Source: Planctomycetota bacterium (GTDB taxonomy: Bacteria > Planctomycetota > Phycisphaerae > WQYP01). From it: DNA of 5,903 nt. This document shows positions 1 to 5,721 of the stretch, piece by piece; the first letter of the stretch is position 1; every line of letters starts with the position of its first letter. Where the stretch lies: assembly GCA_021795535.1 (NCBI GenBank), contig JAJYPG010000095.1:1-5903 (forward strand). The letters run 5' to 3'. A program made the translations under genes and the position numbers. The notes below the pieces were generated by a model. It was not told the origin of the DNA, did no database searches, and was given only the letters and a program-made list of their open reading frames with translations.

Positions 1-133
1 TCTGCAGGCGATGGAAAATATTTTCCGCAACCTGCAACAGGATAATTTCCGGAGGTTTTTGCGTCGCGCCGCAACGCGGAAGGAAATTTGTGATCTGCTG
101 GATGAGGCGGATCAGGCCAGCGTGTCGCACTAA
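1..133 (+). CDS. C-terminal end of a probable PTS EIIA (PtsN-like) protein, partial
   Basis: The frame starting at base 2 is open for 43 codons and ends with TAA at 131-133; the 5' part lies outside the window. The visible peptide begins LQAMENIFRNLQQDNFRRFL and ends LLDEADQASVSH. Its pattern (a helix with L-x-x-x-x-x-I-F-R-x-L, then F-R-R-F-L, then an R-K-E-I-C-D-L-L segment) resembles the last two helices of EIIA-Ntr/fructose-type EIIA domains, where a rejection-prone 'LL..A.s.eEi..ll' tail is usual. EIIA proteins accept phosphate from HPr on a histidine, which would lie upstream of this window. The gene sits 109 bp before an HPr gene on the same strand, which supports the PTS assignment. 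The call is an inference from a short tail plus context. Another helical protein cannot be excluded. Confidence 0.5.
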   Translation, partial: LQAMENIFRNLQQDNFRRFLRRAATRKEICDLLDEADQASVSH

Positions 134-242
134 GCTCGAAGCGTGGATTCGTCGCACGGTCTGGACACGGCAAGACCAATGTGGTGCGCGTTTGCCACAC
201 CACCCGTGAGAAAATGGAACCCTTGAAGCGGCACAAGCCATC

Positions 243-506
243 ATGGAAAGAGAAATTAAAATATCCAACAAGCTCGGGCTTCACGCCCGTCCGGCAATGC
301 AATTTGTGGATGTGGCCAACCAGTTCCGCAGCGGCATTCGCGTATGGAAAGCGGACCAGTGCGTGGATGGCAAAAGCATAATGCACATGATGATGCTGGC
401 GGCAACGGAAGGCACAAACTTGAAAATTCAGGCCGATGGCGATGATGCCGCCGCAGCCCTTGATGCTCTGGAACGGCTGGTTAACAGCCGTTTTGGCGAA
501 GAATAA
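243..506 (+). CDS. ptsH: HPr family phosphocarrier protein
   Basis: This 87-residue cytoplasmic protein matches the usual HPr length of 85-90. HPr takes phosphate from enzyme I (EI) and passes it to EIIA domains; in many bacteria it is also phosphorylated on serine by HPr kinase (HprK) as a regulatory signal. The active-site motif LGLHARPA is at residues 11-18, so His14 matches the classical His15, with Arg16 and Pro17 conserved. The regulatory site DGKSIM is at 42-47, with Ser45 matching Ser46 of Gram-positive HPr. The following helix is unusually methionine-rich (IMHMMMLAA, 46-54). The C-terminal helix is D-A-A-A-A-L-D-A-L-E-R-L-V. The ATG at 243 gives the standard N-terminus (a short beta strand before the His loop), although no good Shine-Dalgarno precedes it. 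No EI gene follows; the next 370 bp are noncoding. Confidence 0.95.
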   Translation: MEREIKISNKLGLHARPAMQFVDVANQFRSGIRVWKADQCVDGKSIMHMMMLAATEGTNLKIQADGDDAAAALDALERLVNSRFGEE

Positions 507-626
507 GGCCGCCCCATCCCTTCCGGAATGTCTCAATAGTCGGTGCGTGCGGTATTTTCATGGACTGAAAAAAGACGTGCCGTCCGGCAAAATAGAGACG
601 TCCAGATTCCAAATAGTACGGATGAG

Positions 627-692
627 ACAAAGCAGGCGAGACACCTGCGGTACAGACGGACTGGTGTGCCACAGGCATATTGCCTGCTTTGT
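627..692. repeat. 66-bp imperfect palindrome, REP-like or bidirectional terminator
   Basis: ACAAAGCAGGC (627-637) and GCCTGCTTTGT (682-692) are perfect 11-bp inverted repeats. The symmetry continues inward. 638-639 can pair with 680-681 (one G-T wobble). CCTG (644-647) pairs with CAGG (672-675). After one mismatch, GGTACA (649-654) pairs with TGTGCC (665-670, one wobble). A 10-base loop remains at 655-664. Pairing stops sharply outside 627/692. Two smaller hairpins compete with the long fold: GCAGG/CCTGC at 632-648, and CAGGCA/TGCCTG with a 3-base loop at 672-686. The 'GCAGGC-GAGACA-CCTGC' style resembles short GC-rich palindromes that I recall as dispersed in intergenic DNA of PVC and some other bacteria. 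Dispersal in this genome cannot be seen from one copy. Its place between convergent genes also suits a two-way terminator. Confidence 0.6.
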
Positions 693-746
693 AGACAACT
701 GGCTTGACCTGTGGGAGGTCTCATTAATAGAGGCACGGCAGTATAA

Positions 747-769
747 ACTCTGACTTTCCAGAGTGTTTT
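747..769 (+). terminator. Weak hairpin with short T run, possible HPr-side terminator
   Basis: ACTCTG (747-752) pairs with CAGAGT (759-764) around a 6-base loop, followed by G and TTTT (766-769). The stem is only 6 bp and lies about 240 bp after the HPr stop. As a Rho-independent terminator it is plausible but weak. Confidence 0.3.
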
Positions 770-880
770 GCAGCCGCTGCCGCAATATTTGTTGTTTCGG
801 CGAAGCACGAAACTATTCGTTGCGGTTCCAACGCGCCATGCCCATCTGGAGAGGCTGGAGCATCTTTTATTCGGGGCATT

Positions 881-1846
881 TTATCCGCTTTGCGTGAGCA
901 GTTGTTCCTTCCGCAGCCAATCTATGAAGTGCGTGAGTCCCTGGCGCACCTGAACTTTCGGATTATAGCCAATTTCGCGCCGGGCCTTGCTGATATCCGC
1001 GTAGGTTACCAACGGTTCAGACGCCGGTGATGGGACATTTTTAACCACCGCCTTGCGCCCCAGCAAATCCTCCAGCACGCGGACAAAATCAATGTTCGCC
1101 ACAGGATTCCCGCACCCAAGGTTGTAAATGCGATAACCTGAACCGTTATTGAGTGCGGCGGTGAATCCGTCTATTATATCATCAATATATGTCCAATCTC
1201 GTTGCAGACGGCCCGCGTCATAAAGCGTCAGTTCCCTGCCAGCGGCAATGTCCATGCTCCAGTGCCACGGCATCATGTCCGGGCGGCCATGAGGACCATA
1301 CACATTAAAAAACCGCAGTACCGTTATGGGCATCTTCCAGAGATGGTGAAAGCTGTGCGCAAAAAGTTCCATCGCACGCTTGCTCGCCGGATAAGCCGCC
1401 AGCGGACGGTCCGCACTCGCGGTTTCCACAAAAGGTGTGGGCGTGGATTGGCCATAAACAGATCCGGTGGATGCCAGGAGCACATGTGGCTGGCCGATGG
1501 TACGGGCCGCCTCAAGCAAATTGAGCGTCCCTTGAACATTCACATCGGCATAAACAAGTGGATGCGTCACACTGTAACGCACGGACGCCATGGCGGCGAT
1601 ATGGGCTATCGCCTCAGGCAAAACGGCGTGGCATATTTCAAGCATTTTATTGGCATCGCGCAGGTCGGCCTGAATCAGGCGAAAGTTCGCGTGGCCCTGA
1701 ATATCCAGCAGGTTGCGGTGCTTGTGAATAACCGGATAGTAATCATTAAAGTTATCAATACCCGTAACCTGATCGCCACGGGCCAGCAGAGCGGCGGAAA
1801 GCCGGGAACCAATGAACCCGGCCGCGCCGGTAACCAGAATTCGCAT
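881..1846 (-). CDS. NAD-dependent sugar epimerase, UDP-glucuronate 4-epimerase type
   Basis: This is a 321-residue extended short-chain dehydrogenase/reductase, full length for the family. The Rossmann motif GAAGFIG is at residues 7-13. GIDNFNDYY (29-37) is characteristic of UDP-glucuronate 4-epimerases. Also seen are ADLRD (60-64), HIAAMASVRYSV (82-93), STGSVYG (126-132, with Thr127 at the catalytic Ser/Thr position), the catalytic pair Tyr152/Lys156 in YPASK, RFFNVYGPHGRPDMM (178-192) and RDWTYIDDIIDG in the substrate domain. The family interconverts UDP-glucuronate and UDP-galacturonate in the cytoplasm, feeding capsule, LPS or exopolysaccharide. The exact sugar is not proven; UDP-glucose 4-epimerase or a related activity is possible. 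The ATG at 1846 is chosen because AAGGAG lies 6 bases upstream and the Rossmann strand begins at once; a GTG at 1882 would add 12 unneeded residues. It lies 96 bp after argH on the same strand. Confidence 0.88.
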   Translation of the reverse strand: MRILVTGAAGFIGSRLSAALLARGDQVTGIDNFNDYYPVIHKHRNLLDIQGHANFRLIQADLRDANKMLEICHAVLPEAIAHIAAMASVRYSVTHPLVYADVNVQGTLNLLEAARTIGQPHVLLASTGSVYGQSTPTPFVETASADRPLAAYPASKRAMELFAHSFHHLWKMPITVLRFFNVYGPHGRPDMMPWHWSMDIAAGRELTLYDAGRLQRDWTYIDDIIDGFTAALNNGSGYRIYNLGCGNPVANIDFVRVLEDLLGRKAVVKNVPSPASEPLVTYADISKARREIGYNPKVQVRQGLTHFIDWLRKEQLLTQSG

Positions 1847-1852
1847 GAAATA

Positions 1853-1858
1853 CTCCTT
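1853..1858 (-). promoter_or_regulatory. Shine-Dalgarno AAGGAG of the epimerase gene
   Basis: On the minus strand AAGGAG is followed by TATTTC and then ATG at 1846. It is the only strong ribosome binding site in the window and fixes the epimerase start. Just upstream, TGTGC and GCACA (minus strand, about 1858-1883) can form a small stem abutting the site, a possible but unproven influence on translation. Confidence 0.8.
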
Positions 1859-1942
1859 GTGCTCCCGGCCATAAGCCCGCACAGCAACACCAGTCGCCCG
1901 GCGGGCACGCCAGTCCGTAAAATGTGAGTGTCCGCCGGACGT

Positions 1943-3391
1943 TCAGTTCAGCTTTTTTCGCCAGCGACCAATCTGATCCGCCAATTGACGATCGCCCGCC
2001 GAACCGTATGACGCATAAGCTTTCACAACTTTATCCGGCCCCAGCACTTCAAAAACATCCGGGCCAATGACCGGGCAAAGCTGACGCATTGTATCCAGCG
2101 GCAAATCGGCCAGTGCGGAAATATTTTCTTTTTCACACCGGGCAACCAGGCTTCCAACCACCTGGTGCGCCGTGCGGAACGGAATTCCTTTTTTTACCAG
2201 ATATTCCGCCAGAACTGTGGCATCCAGAAAACCTTCATTCAGACGCCGCCGGATGGATTCGGGTTTGGCCGCCGTGCTGCGAACAATGGCCGCGGCAATA
2301 GCCAGAGTCGGTTCAATGGAATCGTAAGCCGCAAAGAGCCAGCGTTTATCCTCCTGCATATCCCGATTGTAGGCCAGAGGCTGCCCTTTAAGCATGGTAA
2401 GAAGCGCCACAAGCTGGCCGTAAACGCCGCCGGTTTTGCCACGAATAAGTTCCAACATGTCCGGATTGCGTTTCTGCGGCATCATGCTGCTGCCGGTGGT
2501 GTAACCATCGGCCAGACGGATAAAATCAAATTCTGTCGATGTGTAAAGAATCCATTGTTCCGCCCAGCGCGAAAGGTGCATCGCTATTACGGAAAGGTCA
2601 AACACCAGTTCCACAACAAAGTCCCGATCACTTACCGCGTCGAGTGAATTGGCCGCCACACCAGCAAAATCCAGGAGTTCCGCCGTCTGCTGCCGGTCTA
2701 TGCCCAGCGTGGTGCCGGCAACGGCCCCACTGCCGAGCGGCGAGATATTAGTTCTCTGGCGGCAATCCCGCAGACGGGCACAATCACGATCCAGCATTTC
2801 CACATAAGCCAGCAGTTCATGGCCGAAAGTAATGGGTTGCGCTCGCTGCAAATGGGTAAATGCGGGCATAAGCACGCGGCCCTGGGTTTCGGCAAGGTCC
2901 ACAAAACTTCGCTGCAGATCAATGAGTAAAAGTGTGAGCTGGTCAATTGCCTGCAAACACCAGAGTCGCACATCCAGTGCCACCTGATCGTTGCGCGACC
3001 GGGCGGTGTGCAGTTTTCGCCCCGGTTCGCCGATGCGTTTAATCAGATCCGCCTCGACCGCCATGTGAATGTCTTCCTGTGCCATGTCAAAGACGAATGC
3101 ACCAGCTTGAATATCCGCCAGAATAGCCAGAAGCCCCCGCTTAATCTGTGCAAGTTCGTTGCGGGAAATCAGGTCCACCTTGCAAAGCATGGTGGCATGG
3201 GCGATGGAACCGCGAATGTCCTGGTCGGCCAGGCGGGTGTCAAAAGAGAGCGATTCAACAAATTTTTCAGCCATGGCGTTGGTGCCAGCAACAATTCTCA
3301 TCTGCCAGGACTTGGCCGGAACAGTGGATGATGGGCTGTCAACAGTCCCAGCCGAGGTTGTTTTGCCTTTTCCGCGAATGGTCTTTTTCAT
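1943..3391 (-). CDS. argH: Argininosuccinate lyase
   Basis: The last step of arginine biosynthesis: argininosuccinate is split to arginine and fumarate by a cytoplasmic homotetramer of the fumarase/aspartase superfamily. From the ATG at 3391 the protein has 482 residues, against about 460 usually. Visible signatures are DIRGSIAHATML (58-69), HTARSRNDQV (128-137), THLQRAQPITFGHE (179-192, containing the conserved catalytic-region His180), SPLGSGAVAG (217-226), NSLDAVSDRDF (248-258) and the superfamily loop GSSMMPQKRNPD (300-311, with the Ser pair, Lys307 and Asn309). The C-terminal domain (FLDATVLAEYLVKKGIPFRTAH) is intact. The N-terminus is unusual: about 28 residues rich in Lys, Ser and Thr precede SWQMRI, where most ArgH proteins have a short LWGGRF. 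An in-frame GTG at 3415 could add 8 residues; neither start has a clear Shine-Dalgarno. It lies 89 bp after the kinase gene, and no other arg gene is in view. Confidence 0.96.
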   Translation of the reverse strand: MKKTIRGKGKTTSAGTVDSPSSTVPAKSWQMRIVAGTNAMAEKFVESLSFDTRLADQDIRGSIAHATMLCKVDLISRNELAQIKRGLLAILADIQAGAFVFDMAQEDIHMAVEADLIKRIGEPGRKLHTARSRNDQVALDVRLWCLQAIDQLTLLLIDLQRSFVDLAETQGRVLMPAFTHLQRAQPITFGHELLAYVEMLDRDCARLRDCRQRTNISPLGSGAVAGTTLGIDRQQTAELLDFAGVAANSLDAVSDRDFVVELVFDLSVIAMHLSRWAEQWILYTSTEFDFIRLADGYTTGSSMMPQKRNPDMLELIRGKTGGVYGQLVALLTMLKGQPLAYNRDMQEDKRWLFAAYDSIEPTLAIAAAIVRSTAAKPESIRRRLNEGFLDATVLAEYLVKKGIPFRTAHQVVGSLVARCEKENISALADLPLDTMRQLCPVIGPDVFEVLGPDKVVKAYASYGSAGDRQLADQIGRWRKKLN

Positions 3392-3480
3392 GTTATTAAT
3401 CACTTTTTCACGCACTTAAGCTGGTCACAGGTCTGGTTAAAACGGTTATCTGGATTATGCCGGGCGTGGTGGCCACAGCG

Positions 3481-5136
3481 TTATACCGGAGGTCCGAGTG
3501 TTTGATCGGAATCACCCATTTTATGGTGGTGCATGGGTAGCGTAATTCGGAAGGTCGTTCCACCGCCAAGTTTGGATGTGGCGGAAATCTTGCCGCCATG
3601 CTCCTCCACAATTTTTTTTGTGACGGCCAGTCCCAAACCTGTGCCGCGCTGCCCTTTGGTGGAATAAAACGGTTGAAACAGCCGCTTGAGGTTATCTTCG
3701 GAAATACCAACGCCATTGTCCTGAACTTCAATAACCGCCAACTGACTGGCCGCGTTGACATCACTGGTAAGGGTAATGACTCCACGCCCCGGCTCCACGG
3801 CATCCACCGCATTGGTAAGCAGGTTTAAGATAGCCTGGTGAATGCCGTCGGCATCAGCGGGGACCGGGGGTTGGTCTTTATTTATTTCAGTCAACACGAT
3901 GACTTTCTTGTCATTGGCGACTGAATTAATCAGTTCCAGACATTCGCCCAGAACATAGGGCAGGTTGGTAAGCTCATAATTCGGATTTCGCGGCTTGCTG
4001 TAAGCCAGCATGTTCATGGTAAGTCCTTGAACCTTGTCCAGGTTTCGCTGTAAAACACCCCATCCGGTGCGAATCTGACTGATATCATTGGAATTGAGAC
4101 CCATTTCCACAATATCCGCCCCACCCCGAATGCCCTGGAGAATATTTTTAATGGAGTGCGACAGCGATGCGACGGTCTGGCCGGTGGCGGCGAGACGTTC
4201 CTGACGAACGCTTTCCTGATACAACCGTGCGACTTCAATCGCCAGACCGGTTTGCAGGCCAATGGCGGTAAGCAAACGCAATTGGTCCGGCGTGTAGGAA
4301 TAATTGGCCACGCTGGAATCAATATGCAGAACGCCCAGATTTTTTTCGCGGCCTTTAATGGGCACGCAGATTGCGCTGCGAATGGAAAGGTTATGAACCG
4401 ACTTGCCTTTCTGAAAACGCTGATCGGTCATGGCATTGCTGGAAAGAACACCCTCTTTTTTTGCCATTACATGGCGAATGATGGTCTGGCTGACGGCTAT
4501 TTTCCCAACCTGCTCTTCATTGCGGTAGCGCACCACCACCGGAACCACTTGCTCCGTGGTTTCATCAAGAAGACCGATGAAACCACGATCGGCTCGCAAC
4601 TGTTCAAATACAAGATCCATCACCTTGTTAAGAAGCTGCTGTTGATCGAACACGCTGGAAATGGCGATGGATATCTGCAAAAGAACACGAAAATGGGCCA
4701 TGGCCACCTGCGATGGTTCCGGCGCGGCAAGCACCACGGAATCATCATTGCTGGGCACAGTGCTGATAATGGCGGAATCCGCCGGACCGGAACCGGTTCC
4801 AGGACTTACATCATCACTTTCCGCAAGACTCACACTTTGTACCGGCGCACCAAAAACCAGCAGTGTGGACCCCATGCGAATCTGATCGCCCACTTTCAGC
4901 TTGGATGTTTTATTAATGCGTACGCCGTTGATAAACACGCCATTGGCCCCTCCCGCATCCACCAGTGACCAGGCATTGGCGGCCCATTCCAACTGGGCGT
5001 GACGCCGCGACACTGTAAGATCGCTTAATGGCACCTGTTCACTTGAACGCCCCAGCATGACCGCGTCATTGCTGGAAAATTCAAATTTACGCCCTTTGTC
5101 CGGGCCCTGAAGAACATATAGAAAAAGAGGTGGCAC
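3481..5136 (-). CDS. FHA-GAF sensor histidine kinase (soluble, orphan)
   Basis: This 551-residue protein has no membrane segment or signal peptide. An FHA domain occupies about 1-96: LGRS (28-31), VSRRHAQLE (42-50), NGVFINGVRI (65-74), with Arg30, Ser43, His46, Asn65 and Asn70 in the phosphothreonine-binding positions. A linker rich in Ser, Pro and Asp (97-146) leads to a GAF domain (about 147-306; RADRGFIGLLD, SAICVPIKG, LGVLHIDS). A helical connector joins it to the kinase core. The H-box SLSHSIKNILQGI places the phospho-acceptor at His327. The N-box NLLTNAVDA is at 438-446 (Asn442), G1 DNGVGIS at 473-479, F-box FQPFYSTKG from 487 and G2 GTGLGL at 498-503, so the ATPase looks active. The start is GTG at 5136; it begins the FHA's first strand directly (PPLFLYVLQGPDKG), with no good Shine-Dalgarno. 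No response regulator is adjacent. The FHA suggests input from Ser/Thr kinase signalling; the GAF ligand is unknown. Confidence 0.93.
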   Translation of the reverse strand: MPPLFLYVLQGPDKGRKFEFSSNDAVMLGRSSEQVPLSDLTVSRRHAQLEWAANAWSLVDAGGANGVFINGVRINKTSKLKVGDQIRMGSTLLVFGAPVQSVSLAESDDVSPGTGSGPADSAIISTVPSNDDSVVLAAPEPSQVAMAHFRVLLQISIAISSVFDQQQLLNKVMDLVFEQLRADRGFIGLLDETTEQVVPVVVRYRNEEQVGKIAVSQTIIRHVMAKKEGVLSSNAMTDQRFQKGKSVHNLSIRSAICVPIKGREKNLGVLHIDSSVANYSYTPDQLRLLTAIGLQTGLAIEVARLYQESVRQERLAATGQTVASLSHSIKNILQGIRGGADIVEMGLNSNDISQIRTGWGVLQRNLDKVQGLTMNMLAYSKPRNPNYELTNLPYVLGECLELINSVANDKKVIVLTEINKDQPPVPADADGIHQAILNLLTNAVDAVEPGRGVITLTSDVNAASQLAVIEVQDNGVGISEDNLKRLFQPFYSTKGQRGTGLGLAVTKKIVEEHGGKISATSKLGGGTTFRITLPMHHHKMGDSDQTLGPPV

Positions 5137-5164
5137 GTGTAAGGCACTCTAAATTAAAACTCTG

Positions 5165-5190
5165 GTTTTCGGTCCATCAGGACCAAAAGT
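5165..5190 (-). promoter_or_regulatory. Inverted repeat 29 bp before the kinase start, possible operator or leader hairpin
   Basis: GGTCC (5171-5175) and GGACC (5180-5184) pair around ATCA. After one C-A mismatch the flanking TTT/AAA (5167-5169 with 5186-5188) and two G-T wobbles extend the symmetry. Neither strand shows a T run immediately after the stem, so it does not look like a terminator. Its place just upstream of the kinase GTG suggests a binding site or 5' leader hairpin, by position only. Confidence 0.35.
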
Positions 5191-5212
5191 CAAATACATT
5201 TTCTTTCCGGAA

Positions 5213-5235
5213 TGCCCGCTTGTGTCTCACGGGCA
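5213..5235. repeat. Inverted repeat TGCCCG/CGGGCA in kinase leader
   Basis: A perfect 6-bp stem (5213-5218 with 5230-5235) around an 11-base loop. On the + strand it is followed by GC and TTTT (5238-5241), which is weakly terminator-like, but no + strand gene lies upstream that would need it. Confidence 0.3.
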
Positions 5236-5248
5236 GCTTTTCCAGATG

Positions 5249-5282
5249 GCAAAGAGTTTAGCCTGCTGTTACCGACTCTTGC
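5249..5282. repeat. Inverted repeat GCAAAGAGT/ACTCTTGC in kinase leader
   Basis: AAGAGT (5252-5257) pairs with ACTCTT (5275-5280). After one bulged A, GC (5249-5250) pairs with GC (5281-5282), leaving a 17-base loop. It is the longest stem of the leader region. Its role is unknown. Confidence 0.35.
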
Positions 5283-5493
5283 AATGTCCCGACAGGAATC
5301 ATTGACTTGAGCCTGAACCGGACCCCGGCCACTGGCCACAAACAGAATCGCCTCGCCAAGTTTCTTTCCCGCCCTGGTTGCTCGGTTATTGGCACTGCAA
5401 AACAACTGCGCTACCGGGCTGGCAAAGCCATTTCTTCAGACCTCCACTTCCTTTTCCGACCACCAACGCAATCGCCTGAACCTGATATATTGT

Positions 5494-5721
5494 ATGCCTC
5501 ACCCGGAAAAGGCGATAGTGGACCAAAAAATTCCACCGGAATTTGAGCCGCCGGGTGAATGGTTCACCACCATTCCATCCGGCATTATTCCGCATGCAAC
5601 CCCTTTTGAGACGTTTGCGGCATTTCAATATCGGGATTTCAATCCCGCGGGCAGGCGGTATCAGCGTATAAACCATCCGCCAGAGCGTCCCGGCGGACAC
5701 GGGTTACCCCCCTACCACTGA
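5494..5721 (+). CDS. Doubtful small ORF, 75 residues, hypothetical
   Basis: From ATG at 5494 the frame runs 75 codons to TGA at 5719-5721, overlapping the end of the convergent ferritin-like gene by 10 bases. The product (MPHPEKAIVDQKIPPEFEPP at its start) is rich in Pro, with aromatic residues and a basic, Gly/Pro-rich C-terminus (RRYQRINHPPERPGGHG). It has no membrane segment and no domain I recognise. An upstream TTG at 5389 would give 110 residues. No Shine-Dalgarno precedes either start. The mixed charge and aromatic content are more protein-like than those of the ORFs on the opposite strand, but chance is a real alternative. Confidence 0.25.
   Translation: MPHPEKAIVDQKIPPEFEPPGEWFTTIPSGIIPHATPFETFAAFQYRDFNPAGRRYQRINHPPERPGGHGLPPYH

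Larger units (their letters stand above)
507..880. other. Noncoding stretch between convergent HPr and epimerase genes
   Basis: No frame here has a recognisable protein or a convincing start. The stretch holds a 66-bp imperfect palindrome (627-692), a weak terminator-like hairpin (747-764), and smaller inverted repeats: TGCCG/CGGCA (578-589), GTTTCG/CGAAAC (794-799 and 808-813) and CGTTG/CAACG (818-822 and 829-833). The last two could form stems at the 3' end of the minus-strand epimerase transcript, but neither is followed by a T run in that direction. A TTGACC box at 704-709 is not correctly spaced from any good -10 box. Confidence 0.6.
5137..5711. other. Long noncoding leader region upstream of the kinase, rich in hairpins
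   Basis: About 575 bp without a convincing gene, except a doubtful small + strand ORF at 5494-5721. The kinase-proximal part carries three inverted repeats in a row (5165-5190, 5213-5235 and 5249-5282). A further 11-bp palindrome GGCCACTGGCC lies at 5327-5337. On the minus strand TTGACT (5193-5188) resembles a -35 box but overlaps the first repeat, and no fitting -10 is spaced from it; TTTAAT at 5158-5153 is 29 bases away. No tRNA or riboswitch family was recognised. Confidence 0.55.

Noticed and set aside
704..747. TTGACC and TATAAA as a promoter
   Set aside because: The spacing is 32 bases, far from the usual 16-18, and no credible gene follows on the + strand.
436..753. 105-codon + strand ORF overlapping the HPr end
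   Set aside because: It overlaps HPr in another frame, then runs through the 66-bp palindrome. Its sequence simply reflects the repeat, with no start signal.
818..833. GGTTCCAAC, resembling a tRNA T-loop
   Set aside because: The bases do not fit the T-loop consensus and no acceptor or anticodon arms can be drawn around it.
1202..1927. 241-codon + strand ORF opposite the epimerase
   Set aside because: It lies antisense to a gene with full family motifs, its product is rich in His, Arg and Gly without a recognisable domain, and it has no ribosome binding site. It is a shadow of codon bias on the other strand.
4156..4968. 270-codon + strand ORF opposite the kinase
   Set aside because: It is antisense to the GAF and FHA regions, which have clear domain motifs; the His- and Gly-rich product has no recognisable fold.
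5290..5340. GCCACTG core (5328-5334) after CCCC, reminiscent of the cobalamin riboswitch B12 box
   Set aside because: The other conserved blocks are absent or unconvincing, and no + strand cobalamin-related gene follows. The motif is also part of a simple GGCCACTGGCC palindrome.
5386..5700. 104-codon minus-strand ORF between the ferritin-like gene and the kinase
   Set aside because: The product is rich in Arg, Trp and Cys in a shadow-like pattern, with no start signal and no family resemblance.
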